From: Streptococcaceae bacterium
Lineage (GTDB): Bacteria; Bacillota; Bacilli; Lactobacillales; Streptococcaceae
Direction: 5' to 3'
DNA: 64,000 nucleotides
NCBI GenBank assembly: GCA_022484805.1
Contig: JAKVKP010000011.1
Coordinates: 1-64,000 of the forward strand
The notes beneath the pieces were generated by a model, which did no database searches, was not told where the DNA came from, and saw nothing but the letters and a program-made list of their open reading frames with translations. The position numbers and the translations under genes were made by a program. Shown here piece by piece: positions 20,919 through 29,238 of this stretch (position 1 is its first letter; each line of letters opens with the position of its first letter).

Positions 20919-21479
20919 TTAATTGTTTGAAGCACGTTTCAGCATGCTTTCAGGAATCGAAACATAAACCACACTGGCAACAATTGCCTTTAAAATATCT
21001 CCGGGTAAAAAAACAGCTGAGCTGACTAGCCCTGAGATTGGAGAATGGTTCAAATAGAGCCCCATATAAATACCGCCAATCACATCTATCACCAAAACAC
21101 CAACTAATGTTGCAACCAAGGCACTGGTAATTTTTTGCTTAAAGTGTAGTTTTTCAATCAAAAGACCGATAATAAAGGCACTGACCAGATAACCGAGTAG
21201 AAAGCCCGCACTGACACTATAAAAGACCGCAATTCCGCCTCGACCACCAGCTAAAAATGGTAACCCTAGAGCTACTAAAATAAAAAAGCTAATAACAGCA
21301 ATCATGCCATCTTTTTTGCCTAAAAGTAAACCAGCAAGCAAAATACCAAGATTTTGTAAAACCAATGGTACCGGTATAAAACCGAGCGAAATCGGTGGGA
21401 AAAGACCTAATAAAATAATAATTGCTACTAGCATCGAAATGCGAGTTATTCGACGAACATCAAAATTTGAATTTTTCAA
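20919..21479 (-). CDS. bioY: Biotin ECF transporter S component BioY
   Basis: A substrate-binding membrane subunit that captures biotin and docks with the shared EcfAAT module. The 186-residue product has about six membrane segments. Family motifs visible are the PPISLGFIPVPLVLQNLGILLAG region, GGRGGIAVFYS, and the VLVIDVIGGIYMG helix. No biotin synthesis genes adjoin it. BirA-like inverted repeats upstream suggest biotin-dependent repression. Confidence 0.92.
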   Translation of the reverse strand: MKNSNFDVRRITRISMLVAIIILLGLFPPISLGFIPVPLVLQNLGILLAGLLLGKKDGMIAVISFFILVALGLPFLAGGRGGIAVFYSVSAGFLLGYLVSAFIIGLLIEKLHFKQKITSALVATLVGVLVIDVIGGIYMGLYLNHSPISGLVSSAVFLPGDILKAIVASVVYVSIPESMLKRASNN

Positions 21480-21480
21480 A

Positions 21481-21508
21481 GTAAACCTCCTATAGATAAA
21501 AAGTTTAC
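21481..21508 (-). promoter_or_regulatory. Possible BirA operator 1 (bioY leader)
   Basis: GTAAAC (21481-21486) and GTTTAC (21503-21508) face each other across 16 bp, the half-site orientation and spacing of Firmicutes BirA operators. It overlaps the bioY ribosome-binding region. Confidence 0.4.
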
Positions 21509-21525
21509 TACACTTTCAAAAATCA

Positions 21526-21552
21526 GTAAACTTTTTTTATAAAAAAGTTAAC
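21526..21552 (-). promoter_or_regulatory. Possible BirA operator 2 (bioY promoter region)
   Basis: GTAAAC (21526-21531) and GTTAAC (21547-21552) are separated by 15 bp of pure A/T, again matching the BirA half-site geometry. Together with the site at 21481 it forms a tandem pair upstream of bioY. Confidence 0.5.
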
Positions 21553-21582
21553 TTATCATTCTCATAGCTCCTGCTATAAAAA

Positions 21583-21849
21583 CTATTTCAAAACTTGTTC
21601 TTGAAAATTTCTGGAATTTTTCATAATATCTTCAAAAGTTCTAACCACCGTGTCTCGATGTACCTCATTTTGAACTAAATTTGCAATTTTTTTCAAAACC
21701 TCTTTTTCACGATCTCCATCGAAAATCGCTTTACCTGTATTTTTTTTATATTCCGCAATTTTAACAACTGCGTCCATTCTTTTTTCTAATAAAGTAACTA
21801 ATTCACAGTCAATCTGATCAATTTCTTGTCTAATATTTTGAATATCCAT
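21583..21849 (-). CDS. Chorismate mutase, type II (AroQ)
   Basis: Converts chorismate to prephenate for phenylalanine and tyrosine synthesis. The 88-residue all-helical protein is the size of a monofunctional AroQ mutase. It shows the family pattern IRQEIDQIDCELVTLLEKRMD in helix 1 (with catalytic R near residue 8), then KIAEYKKNTGKAIFDGDRE, and a C-terminal helix ending in SRNFQEQ. No other shikimate gene is nearby. GGAGGG precedes the ATG. Confidence 0.9.
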   Translation of the reverse strand: MDIQNIRQEIDQIDCELVTLLEKRMDAVVKIAEYKKNTGKAIFDGDREKEVLKKIANLVQNEVHRDTVVRTFEDIMKNSRNFQEQVLK

Positions 21850-22006
21850 AAAGCCCTCCTTCTTTATTTATATCGTATCATAATTAAGAAAATCTTTGCA
21901 TCTCAGTTGACGAAAAAGCGATTTCACGTCGAAATAACCCTTGTTTTCATTTTTTTATTATGATACCCTTGGTTTGTTTTCACTACAAAAAACCAAAGGA
22001 GGTAAA

Positions 22007-23629
22007 ATGTTTACAAGTTTTATAGGAGATTTAAAAAAAGAATTTCATCAATATAATCGTTCAAAGCTTATTAAAGATTTTCTGGCAGGTATTACAGTCG
22101 CCGCAGTAGCTCTCCCACTCGCACTAGCATTCGGAGTCTCAAGTGGTGCTGATGCTTCCGCTGGACTAATTACCGCAATCATTGCAGGATTGGTTATCGG
22201 CTCGTTATCAGGTGCCTTCTATCAGATATCAGGGCCTACAGGTGCTATGGCAGCGGTCCTAGTTTCCATTATTGCCAAATATCAACTCACCGGTATTTTT
22301 ATTGCTACCTTTATTGCTGGTATTTTCTTACTCATTGCTGGTATCTTTCGCCTAGGTGTCCTAACGACCCTTATCCCATCCTCAGTCATCACAGGCTTCA
22401 CTTCAGGAATCGCTTTCATCATTGCTTCTGGGCAAATCAAAAATTTATTTGGTGTCAACCATGTTAGTGGTGGCTTGACAGATATCTTCAGCCAAATTAT
22501 CCATTTACAATTTAATCCAACTGCATTGATTATTGGTCTACTATCCATTTTATTAATCATCTTTTATCCTAAAAAATGGGGGCAATATTTACCTGCATCC
22601 TTAGTTACCATCTTGATTGCGACCATTTTTACATTAGTATTTAAGCTTGATGTTGCAACGGTTGGCAATATTCCAAAAACATTAATTCCCGAAAAGCATT
22701 TAGCAATCAGTAATTTAAAATGGCCAGTCATCCAAGATTTACTCTTACCCGCCTTTAGTATTGCAGCGCTTGGCATGATAGAGAGCTTGCTCTGTGGTGC
22801 ATCGGCAAGTAGAATGACCTCAGTAAAACTCAATAATAACCAAGAGTTAATCGCCCAAGGTATCGGAAATATGATTTTACCATTTTTTGGTGGCATTCCA
22901 GCAACTGCTGCGATTGCACGGACGAGTGTTGCAATCAAATCTGGTGCTCAAACTCGCTTAACAGGTATTTTTCATGCATTAATCTTACTTTGCTCAATGT
23001 TTATTTTTGGTCCGTTCATGTCCAATATTCCACTTGCCGCACTTGCCGCCGTTCTAATCATGACAGCATGGCGTATGAATGAATGGGAAGCGATTCACTA
23101 TCTATATCAACGTAAAATGAAAAGTGGTCTTATCAAATTTGCAGTTACTATGTTAATTACGATTATCTTTGATTTAAGTATTGCGATTATGGTTGGTATC
23201 CTTCTCGGTTTTATTTTGTTCATCTATAAGGTTGCACGAATTGAAATTACTAGTTCACCGATTAATACTGAGCGTTTAGATGAAAAAGCCCAAGCAAGAT
23301 CAGCAAACTGGACTGTAATCTATATCTCGGGTCCATTATTCTTTTTAACAGCAGATACATTGAGCAATAAACTAGAACAATTACCAAAAAATCAAAACGT
23401 GATTTTATCGCTTCGAGGTGTGCCAATGATTGATGTGACATCCTTAAAGATGCTCCTTGAATACTGCCAAGAAATGCAAGCACGAAACCAACAAGTCATT
23501 TTCTCTTCAATGAATCAGCAGCTATTCGATAGCTTAAAACGTGCAGGCATTGTTGACCTACTTGGTAAGGAAGCCTTCTATCCAGCAGTTAATCAATTTT
23601 TAATCACACTTTGGCAAGCTGAGGACTAG
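22007..23629 (+). CDS. SulP family anion transporter with STAS domain
   Basis: A 540-residue secondary transporter for an anion such as sulfate or bicarbonate. The membrane domain (~20-410) has the SulP signature region ALPLALAFGVSSGADASAGL near the N-terminus and the motif GGIPATAAIARTSVAIKSG. A C-terminal STAS domain (~435-540) contains LRGVPMIDVTSLKMLLE. The ATG at 22007 has AGGAGG 6 nt upstream; an in-frame upstream start at 21941 lacks such a site. The substrate cannot be decided from sequence. Confidence 0.88.
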   Translation: MFTSFIGDLKKEFHQYNRSKLIKDFLAGITVAAVALPLALAFGVSSGADASAGLITAIIAGLVIGSLSGAFYQISGPTGAMAAVLVSIIAKYQLTGIFIATFIAGIFLLIAGIFRLGVLTTLIPSSVITGFTSGIAFIIASGQIKNLFGVNHVSGGLTDIFSQIIHLQFNPTALIIGLLSILLIIFYPKKWGQYLPASLVTILIATIFTLVFKLDVATVGNIPKTLIPEKHLAISNLKWPVIQDLLLPAFSIAALGMIESLLCGASASRMTSVKLNNNQELIAQGIGNMILPFFGGIPATAAIARTSVAIKSGAQTRLTGIFHALILLCSMFIFGPFMSNIPLAALAAVLIMTAWRMNEWEAIHYLYQRKMKSGLIKFAVTMLITIIFDLSIAIMVGILLGFILFIYKVARIEITSSPINTERLDEKAQARSANWTVIYISGPLFFLTADTLSNKLEQLPKNQNVILSLRGVPMIDVTSLKMLLEYCQEMQARNQQVIFSSMNQQLFDSLKRAGIVDLLGKEAFYPAVNQFLITLWQAED

Positions 23630-23640
23630 ACTTTTTATGT

Positions 23641-23850
23641 GCGAATAATCCAAGCTTTCTAAGAAAAATCGGGAAATCTGTCGAAAATCGCCAATATATT
23701 TGCAAATAATCCAAGCTTTCTCGGAAAGCTTGGCCAAACTGTGCTAAAACGTTTATGATCGTACAAATAATCCAATCTTTCCGAGAAAGCTTGGATTATT
23801 CGCATGAAGCGCAGTTTAGAAGTATTTCTAAAACTACAGCGCTAAAAAGC
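23641..23850. repeat. Dispersed intergenic repeat, cluster B (three units)
   Basis: Three related units begin near 23641, 23699 and 23761 with (G/A)C(G/A)AATAATCCAA(G/T)CTTTC. The third contains an inverted repeat (AATAATCCAATCTTTC..GAAAGCTTGGATTATT) and continues through TTCGCATGA to TTTAGAAGTATTTCTAAA, matching copy A at 6281-6374. No ORF lies in this gap between the SulP gene and the repressor terminator. Confidence 0.75.
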
Positions 23851-23880
23851 AACCAACTGGTAAAGCAGTCGGTTGCTTTT
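23846..23880 (-). terminator. Terminator after the LexA/CI-type repressor
   Basis: The stem AAGCAACC(A)AACTG pairs with CAGTCGGTTGCTT around a short loop and is followed on the minus strand by TTTTTAGC. It lies directly after the repressor stop at 23883. Confidence 0.75.
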
Positions 23881-23882
23881 AT

Positions 23883-24641
23883 TTATTCATCTACTGTTGG
23901 ATAGCTTGTAATCACCTTACCAATCACAAAAGGAATCTCTTCATAGCTGATATCCTCGTATTCAGGCACTGGAATGACAATGTCTTGGTATGCCGGATTG
24001 AGTGAAACTAAGCGAGTTGCTTCTTCATCCTGGTAAACCTTCTTAAGATAGTTATGCTTTTGATAGTCTACTGCGTAAATGCCACCATCATCAACCTGAC
24101 TTGCTTTTCTAAAAAGCGCAATTTCACCATCATGAAATTTTGGCTCCATTGAATCTCCCTCGACAATCATCGCAAAATCGAACTTGGGAGGCTCCTCTTC
24201 AACATAAAAATAATCTACAACACCATCAACTTGTTCTTTACCCCACCCTAAACCAGCAGCGATGTGCTGATAAACAGGAATTTTAAATAGCTGCTTAGCC
24301 TCACGACGCTTAGCCAACTCGTTTTCCTGATTATGCAATAATTGTTGCACATAGGTTGTTGTTTTTATTTTATTTTCCTGCGTTAACCGCCGGAATAAGT
24401 CGCCAATATTAACTGTTCTTTTTTTATTTGTTAAATCTGAATTCAGTAAGTCATTTACAGAAACACCAAAATAATCGGCAAGGAAATTTAATATTTCATG
24501 CTTAGGCTCTGATTTACCTTGTTCCCAATAGCTAATTGTTCCAACACTTTTTTTGTTCAGCAAATCCGCGATATCTCTTTGCTCTAATTTGTTTTTTGTG
24601 CGCAAATATTTTAAATTTTTACCAAAATAACTGTCTGCCAT
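23883..24641 (-). CDS. XRE-type repressor with S24 autoprotease domain (HdiR/CI-like)
   Basis: A 252-residue transcriptional repressor. An N-terminal XRE helix-turn-helix (~7-62) is followed by a linker and a LexA/UmuD-type S24 domain (~120-250). The predicted self-cleavage bond is A129-G130 in IAAGLG, nucleophile S164 is in EGDSMEP, and the general base is K200 or K201 in YLKKVY. Such proteins cleave themselves when RecA filaments form on damaged DNA, releasing their targets; HdiR of Lactococcus is a chromosomal example. No other phage genes are present. The ATG at 24641 follows GGTG; a TTG lies one codon earlier. Two identical operator palindromes lie upstream. Confidence 0.9.
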   Translation of the reverse strand: MADSYFGKNLKYLRTKNKLEQRDIADLLNKKSVGTISYWEQGKSEPKHEILNFLADYFGVSVNDLLNSDLTNKKRTVNIGDLFRRLTQENKIKTTTYVQQLLHNQENELAKRREAKQLFKIPVYQHIAAGLGWGKEQVDGVVDYFYVEEEPPKFDFAMIVEGDSMEPKFHDGEIALFRKASQVDDGGIYAVDYQKHNYLKKVYQDEEATRLVSLNPAYQDIVIPVPEYEDISYEEIPFVIGKVITSYPTVDE

Positions 24642-24685
24642 CAACTCACCACTTTTCTCAAAATTATTTACTGTTCTATATATTG

Positions 24686-24713
24686 ATTATAACATTCGAT
24701 AAAAATATTTCAA
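24686..24713 (-). promoter_or_regulatory. Promoter of the repressor gene
   Basis: On the minus strand, TTGAAA (24708-24713) and TATAAT (24686-24691) are separated by 16 bp. The -35 box is part of operator 1, consistent with autoregulation. Confidence 0.65.
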
Positions 24714-24724
24714 TAAAATTGAAA
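24708..24724. promoter_or_regulatory. Operator 1 of the divergent switch
   Basis: A 17-bp perfect-armed palindrome TTTCAATAAAATTGAAA, with arms TTTCAAT/ATTGAAA about an AAA centre. Its 15-bp core is identical to operator 2; the centres are 29 bp apart, roughly three helical turns. Confidence 0.75.
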
Positions 24725-24732
24725 CAAAATAC

Positions 24733-24761
24733 TTGAATTCAATAAAATTGAAATGTATAAT
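24733..24761 (+). promoter_or_regulatory. Promoter of the small membrane protein gene
   Basis: TTGAAT (24733-24738) and an extended -10, TGTATAAT (TATAAT at 24756-24761), are separated by 17 bp. Operator 2 fills the spacer, so repressor binding should block polymerase. Confidence 0.8.
24737..24753. promoter_or_regulatory. Operator 2 of the divergent switch
   Basis: The core TTCAATAAAATTGAA at 24738-24752 repeats operator 1 exactly and sits between the -35 and -10 boxes of the rightward promoter. An overlapping TTGAATTCAA palindrome (24733-24742) abuts it. Confidence 0.75.
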
Positions 24762-24793
24762 GTATTTAACAAGAACGAATCAAGGAGAATATT

Positions 24794-25096
24794 ATGAAAA
24801 ATATTGGATTAATCATATTAAGCATTATTATTACAAGTCTCAATGTTGCTGCCTTTGGATTAATCGTTGGTTTAATGGCCACCGTTGGTACAGCTGGTAT
24901 ATTAGCATCTGGTTATCTCTATTTCCAAATGAAAAAGACAAAAATTATCGAAGAAGCGCACCAGAATGAGCAACCATTTTTCAACAATGAAGCTGAATGG
25001 AAGGCCTATTACCATCGTGATGCAACACCATTATCAGAAGAAAGTGAACTTAAAATATTGCTAGCAGAAAATATTAGTCAGCTAGCAGTCAGTTAA
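24794..25096 (+). CDS. Small membrane protein under repressor control
   Basis: I do not recognise this 100-residue protein. Residues ~4-46 are almost wholly hydrophobic and glycine-rich, enough for two closely packed membrane spans or a hairpin. They are followed by KK and a 50-residue charged tail containing a WKAYYHRD segment and ending in LAVS. AGGAG lies 8 nt before the ATG. It is the only gene visibly served by the rightward operator-embedded promoter, so it is likely induced when the S24 repressor cleaves itself. SOS-induced small membrane proteins in other Gram-positives (YneA, SosA) restrain division; a similar role is only a hypothesis. Confidence 0.75.
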   Translation: MKNIGLIILSIIITSLNVAAFGLIVGLMATVGTAGILASGYLYFQMKKTKIIEEAHQNEQPFFNNEAEWKAYYHRDATPLSEESELKILLAENISQLAVS

Positions 25097-25111
25097 CCAA
25101 TCGAAATCAAA

Positions 25112-25136
25112 ACCCTACTAACTCGTTTAGTAGGGT
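25112..25136 (+). terminator. Hairpin after the small membrane protein gene
   Basis: ACCCTACTAA and TTTAGTAGGGT form a near-perfect stem around CTCG. There is no T-run, so it may be a weak terminator or an RNA-stabilising hairpin. Confidence 0.5.
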
Positions 25137-25186
25137 CAGAATTTAGACAAACTCCCGAAATTTAATTGAGCATTTGTCTACATTCT

Positions 25187-25224
25187 AAAAAAAAGATAGG
25201 GCGATTTTCGCCTTATCTTTTTTT
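25187..25224. terminator. Terminator of the rel-dtd operon (bidirectional)
   Basis: AAAAAAAGATA(G)GGCGA pairs with TCGCCTTATCTTTTTTT. It overlaps the last codons of dtd and carries A/T tails on both strands, so it can stop transcription from either side. Confidence 0.85.
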
Positions 25225-25656
25225 GGTATCTAAAATAATTGTTACTGGTCCGTCATTGCACAAATTAATTTGCATATCTGCACCAAATTTACCAGTTTGT
25301 ACATTAATATTTTCTGACAATATTTGATTAAAAGACTGATACATTTCATTGGCAAAGTCAGGTTTTGCTGCGTTGGTAAAGCTTGGTCGATTACCCTTTT
25401 TAGTTTCAGCAAATAAAGTGAATTGAGAAATCGAAAGGATTTCGCCCTTAATATCCTGAACACTAAGATTCATTAAGCTATTATCATCAGAAAAAATACG
25501 CATATTGAGTATCTTGCGACTAGCATATAAAAGATCTTCTTGGCTATCTTCTGGCGAAATAGCAACTAATAATAACAACCCTGAACCAATCTCGCCAACC
25601 ATTTCCCCTTCAATTGCAACATTTGCAGAAGTCACACGTTGAATCACAATCTTCAT
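25213..25656 (-). CDS. dtd: D-aminoacyl-tRNA deacylase
   Basis: Removes wrongly attached D-amino acids (and glycine from tRNA-Ala) from tRNA. The 147-residue protein has the N-terminal [13 protein letters not shown], the active-site [19 protein letters not shown] motif, and the C-terminal GxNGPVTI-type motif, here [11 protein letters not shown]. Its ATG overlaps the rel stop codon by one base (TGATG), so it is translationally coupled to rel, an arrangement conserved across Firmicutes. Confidence 0.96.
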   Translation of the reverse strand: MKIVIQRVTSANVAIEGEMVGEIGSGLLLLVAISPEDSQEDLLYASRKILNMRIFSDDNSLMNLSVQDIKGEILSISQFTLFAETKKGNRPSFTNAAKPDFANEMYQSFNQILSENINVQTGKFGADMQINLCNDGPVTIILDTKKR

Positions 25657-27875
25657 CAGCCATTTGTCCTTTTAACACTAATCACATCAGGAATCATCTT
25701 AATTTTATCCACAATCATTGTTAGTTCTTCTTTATCCTGAATTGGAATGGCAATATGGATCATCGCCTTACGATCTTTCGCAGGATATGCATTCACACTG
25801 ATGACATTTTTAACAAAATTACTCACTACCAAATAAACCTCATTAAATAAGCCCGGCTTATCAACAGCGTAGATATCAAGCTCTGCCTTATAGATTTTAC
25901 TATTGCCAGTGTGTTCTTCCCATTCGACTTCTACTAGGCGTGCTTCTACATTTTCTTGATTAGCTATATTGGGGCAATCTGTTCGGTGAATTGAAACGCC
26001 ACGTCCTTTAGTAATATATCCGACGATTTCATCACCGGGAACAGGATTACAGCATTTGGCTAAACGGATTAACAGATTATTAACACCCTGAATGACGGCA
26101 CCACCATCGGTTTTAACCTTCATCTTACCGGTATCTTCTTTTTTAATTGGTACCTTAGAAATTTCCATCCGTTCGGCTTCTTCTTTTTCACGAGCCTGAC
26201 GTTTTCTTTCTTCATGAGTCAGCTTATTACCGACTGAAACAGGGCTAATTTCACCAAAGCCAATTGCAGCCATCAAGTCATCTTCATTTTTATAGTTTAA
26301 CTTGGGTAAAAGCTCTGCAATGTGCTTTTTATCCATAAATTGATTTGGCACAAAATCATGATCTAATAGGAAGCTCTTTAATAAATCACGGCCCTTATTG
26401 ACACTTAATTCACGATCCTGAACCTTAAAGAAACGCTTAATTTTATTACGCGCCTTAGTTGTTTTGACAAATTTTAACCAATCTCGACTTGGTCCAAAGG
26501 AATTGGTCGAGGTAATAATTTCAACACGATCGCCAGTTTTCAATTTATAATCAAAGGTTACCATTCGGCCATTAACTTTGGCACCAGTTGCTTTGTCACC
26601 GACTTGGGTATGAACGGCATATGCAAAGTCTAGTGGTCCACTCCCCTTTGGTAGCTCAATCACGGCACCCTTTGGTGAATTTACATATACTTTATCAGAT
26701 AAAACATCTCCCTTAACAGAATCAATAAACTCTAAGGCATCATTACTTTCCTGTTTGATTTCCAATAATTCTGTTTTTAAGAAATTCAACTGCTTTTCAA
26801 TAATATCGGGTTCATTCTTATCACCTTTGCCTTGCTTATAAGCCCAGTGTGCTGCAACCCCGTATTCGGCAACTTCATGCATCTTGGTTGTCCGAATTTG
26901 AATTTCTAAAGGTTGACCCTCCGGTCCAATCACAGTTGTATGTAGTGACTGATAGCCGTTGGCCTTAGCCGCCGCGATATAGTCCTTAAAACGGTTGGGC
27001 ATTGGATTCCAAATGTCATGAACATAGCCTAAAACCGCATAGCAATCACCCTTCGTTTCAACGATACAACGAATTGCTAATAAATCATAGAGCTCTTCAA
27101 AACGCTTCTTCTGATCCTTCATCTTGCGATAAATTGAATATATATGCTTAGGTCGACCATAGATATCACCATAGATGCCATTTTTCTCTGTCTTGTCTCG
27201 AAGCCTTTCAATTGCATTTTCAACAATTCGCTCACGCTCAGAACGTTTATTTTTCATCAAATGAACGATTCGGTAATACTGCTTAGGCTCCAAATAACGT
27301 AGCGAAGTATCCTCTAGTTCCCACTTAATACGATTAATCCCTAAACGATCCGCAATTGGGGCATAAATCTCAATTGTTTCACGTGAAATTCGTTGCTGCT
27401 TATCTGGTCTTAGATGCTTCAACGTCCGCATATTATGCAAGCGGTCTGCTAGCTTTACCATGACCACACGTAAATCCTTGACCATCGCCAGTAACATCTT
27501 TTGATGAGTTTCAGCCTGCTGCTCTTCGTGAGATTTATATTCAACCTTCCCGATTTTAGTGACACCCTCAACAATCTGAGCAATTTCTGGAGAAAAATCA
27601 CTCGCCAGCTGTTCGTTTGTTACTTCTGTATCTTCAACGACATCGTGAAGGAAACCACAGGCAACGGTAACGGCATCCATTCTAAGCTCAGCTAAAATTC
27701 CAGCCACTTGAATTGGATGAATAATATAAGGTTCACCAGATTTTCTGGTCTGATGACTATGAGCATTGGTCGCATAATCCAAAGCATATTTCACAGTTTT
27801 AATGTCTTCGGGGTTCATATATCTTTGGCATAAATTAACAACGCCTTCCCCAGTAATATTTACTTCTTTTGGCAT
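25656..27875 (-). CDS. rel: Bifunctional (p)ppGpp synthetase/hydrolase
   Basis: Makes and degrades the stringent-response alarmones. The 739-residue protein has an HD hydrolase domain with H77-D78 in FLHDVVEDT, a synthetase domain with [21 protein letters not shown], a TGS domain (~395-455), a zinc-finger-like CCNP motif near 595, and a C-terminal ACT domain (~660-735). Both catalytic domains look intact, so this is a long bifunctional Rel. The ATG at 27875 has GGAGGG 8 nt upstream and overlaps the stop of the DeoC-like gene (TAATG). Confidence 0.97.
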   Translation of the reverse strand: MPKEVNITGEGVVNLCQRYMNPEDIKTVKYALDYATNAHSHQTRKSGEPYIIHPIQVAGILAELRMDAVTVACGFLHDVVEDTEVTNEQLASDFSPEIAQIVEGVTKIGKVEYKSHEEQQAETHQKMLLAMVKDLRVVMVKLADRLHNMRTLKHLRPDKQQRISRETIEIYAPIADRLGINRIKWELEDTSLRYLEPKQYYRIVHLMKNKRSERERIVENAIERLRDKTEKNGIYGDIYGRPKHIYSIYRKMKDQKKRFEELYDLLAIRCIVETKGDCYAVLGYVHDIWNPMPNRFKDYIAAAKANGYQSLHTTVIGPEGQPLEIQIRTTKMHEVAEYGVAAHWAYKQGKGDKNEPDIIEKQLNFLKTELLEIKQESNDALEFIDSVKGDVLSDKVYVNSPKGAVIELPKGSGPLDFAYAVHTQVGDKATGAKVNGRMVTFDYKLKTGDRVEIITSTNSFGPSRDWLKFVKTTKARNKIKRFFKVQDRELSVNKGRDLLKSFLLDHDFVPNQFMDKKHIAELLPKLNYKNEDDLMAAIGFGEISPVSVGNKLTHEERKRQAREKEEAERMEISKVPIKKEDTGKMKVKTDGGAVIQGVNNLLIRLAKCCNPVPGDEIVGYITKGRGVSIHRTDCPNIANQENVEARLVEVEWEEHTGNSKIYKAELDIYAVDKPGLFNEVYLVVSNFVKNVISVNAYPAKDRKAMIHIAIPIQDKEELTMIVDKIKMIPDVISVKRTNG

Positions 27876-28483
27876 TATACTTTCCCTCCTTCCGATGTTA
27901 GTCTCCAATAATAATCATCGGTGGCTTCATCAGCCGATGCTTGATTGACTTGAATAAATGTTTTAATTTCTGTCAAATGTGGATTATCAAATTTTAAAAG
28001 CTCAATATCATGTGACAGCTTAGATACACTGGTTGAGATAATCGCTAGTCGATTTAAACGGATTTTATTAATTAATTCTGTCAATTTTAGCTTTTCAGTT
28101 TCCTTTAATTGTCCCATGTCTAATAGAAAATAAATATTCTCTATATCATTGATAGCGATATTAATTTCAAAAATTCGTCGTTGCAATTTCTCAATCGACT
28201 CATGACGCATTAATCCTAATGGAATGGTGACATAAAAACAGCTCGCACCATTTTTTCTAGCATCTAAAATTTCAAAAATGATTTTTTCAGTTGTACCTGC
28301 ACCTAACGGATAATCAATAAAGGCACCAATATCAATGACTAACCCTTCCAATAAATTGTTCAGGCGATAAATTTGACTAGGGAGCACAACAATTTCATCA
28401 ACTGGATTAATAATGATTTTTTCTGCCACTTTTTGCAATATCAATTCATTGTTTAAATGCGAATCAATCAAAAAGCCCTTCAA
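27875..28483 (-). CDS. DeoC-like protein lacking aldolase catalytic residues
   Basis: A 202-residue protein resembling deoxyribose-phosphate aldolase over residues ~28-155. VLPSQIYRLNNLLEG, DYPLGAGTTEKIIFE and ARKNGA align with the DeoC pattern V.P..V....LLKG, GFPLGATTTEVK, A..NGADEIDMV. The catalytic Asp of DMVI is replaced (FYVT), and the Schiff-base Lys of FVKTSTG corresponds to I149 in AIISTSV. It is therefore probably not an aldolase. The start is TTG at 28483, whose TTGA overlaps the rsmE stop. Its stop overlaps rel, so it lies inside a tightly coupled prmA-rsmE-X-rel-dtd unit. Function unknown. Confidence 0.7.
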   Translation of the reverse strand: MKGFLIDSHLNNELILQKVAEKIIINPVDEIVVLPSQIYRLNNLLEGLVIDIGAFIDYPLGAGTTEKIIFEILDARKNGASCFYVTIPLGLMRHESIEKLQRRIFEINIAINDIENIYFLLDMGQLKETEKLKLTELINKIRLNRLAIISTSVSKLSHDIELLKFDNPHLTEIKTFIQVNQASADEATDDYYWRLTSEGGKV

Positions 28484-29238
28484 GCTGTCTCCCCTCCTTT
28501 TTGTAATTCAAAATAAAAGCTCATCGCTGATAATACATACAAAGGTGCTGTTTCTGCACGCATTATTCTCGGTCCTAAACCAACTAATTCACCAATCTTC
28601 GAAAATTTCTCAACCTCTGACAAATCTAGGCCACCTTCAGGACCACAGATCACCAATATACGCTGACCCCTAAAAGCTTTTAATAATTGCGAAAATTGAC
28701 TTTGCTCGCCGATTTTAGCTTTTTCTTCATAAGCAATCAGTATCAAATCATAGTCGTCTGCCTTTAATAATAAATCATTCAGGTGATTTAAGATAGTCAT
28801 TTTAGGCACTTTCATTCGATGACTTTGTTCACTGGCCTCTTGCGCAATTTTTTGAAGTCGTGCTAGCTTTTTAGCGCGTTTTTTTTCGTTCCATTTAACA
28901 ACAGCTCTTTTCATTGGTGAAATAATCAGCTCGCTAACACCTAGCTCAGTTGTCTTTTGTGCAAGTAATTCTAGCTTTTCACCTTTTAAAAACGAAGTAG
29001 CAATTGTAATTTGAACAGGTAATTCCACTGAACTCTCAAACCTTTCAATGATTTGAAAAGATAGTGGTTGCACTGAAACAAGCTCTGCAATTAGTAGCTC
29101 CTGCTCATCAAGAACAAATTCGACACGACTTTCTGGCTTCATCCTTAAAACGTTGAGCATATGATGTGCTTGCGCTTCATCTGGAACGATTGAGCTGATA
29201 TCAGTGAGCTGCTCTCGATTAATAAAATATCTTTGCAT
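28480..29238 (-). CDS. rsmE: 16S rRNA (uracil-1498-N3)-methyltransferase
   Basis: Methylates U1498 of 16S rRNA. The 252-residue SPOUT-class protein has an N-terminal PUA-like domain (~1-70) and a knotted methyltransferase domain with TELGVSELI, the loop ICGPEGGLDLSE and the final SAM-binding LGPRIMRAETAPL. It overlaps prmA by one base upstream and the DeoC-like gene by 4 bases downstream. The neighbouring rel and dtd genes suggest growth-rate-linked expression of the whole unit. Confidence 0.96.
   Translation of the reverse strand: MQRYFINREQLTDISSIVPDEAQAHHMLNVLRMKPESRVEFVLDEQELLIAELVSVQPLSFQIIERFESSVELPVQITIATSFLKGEKLELLAQKTTELGVSELIISPMKRAVVKWNEKKRAKKLARLQKIAQEASEQSHRMKVPKMTILNHLNDLLLKADDYDLILIAYEEKAKIGEQSQFSQLLKAFRGQRILVICGPEGGLDLSEVEKFSKIGELVGLGPRIMRAETAPLYVLSAMSFYFELQKGGETA

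Noticed and set aside
22282-22938. Minus-strand ORFs opposite the SulP gene
   Set aside because: They are mirror frames of a conserved transporter and lack ribosome sites.
23883-25096. Prophage remnant
   Set aside because: Only a repressor and one small membrane protein are present; no integrase, attachment repeats or structural genes were seen nearby.
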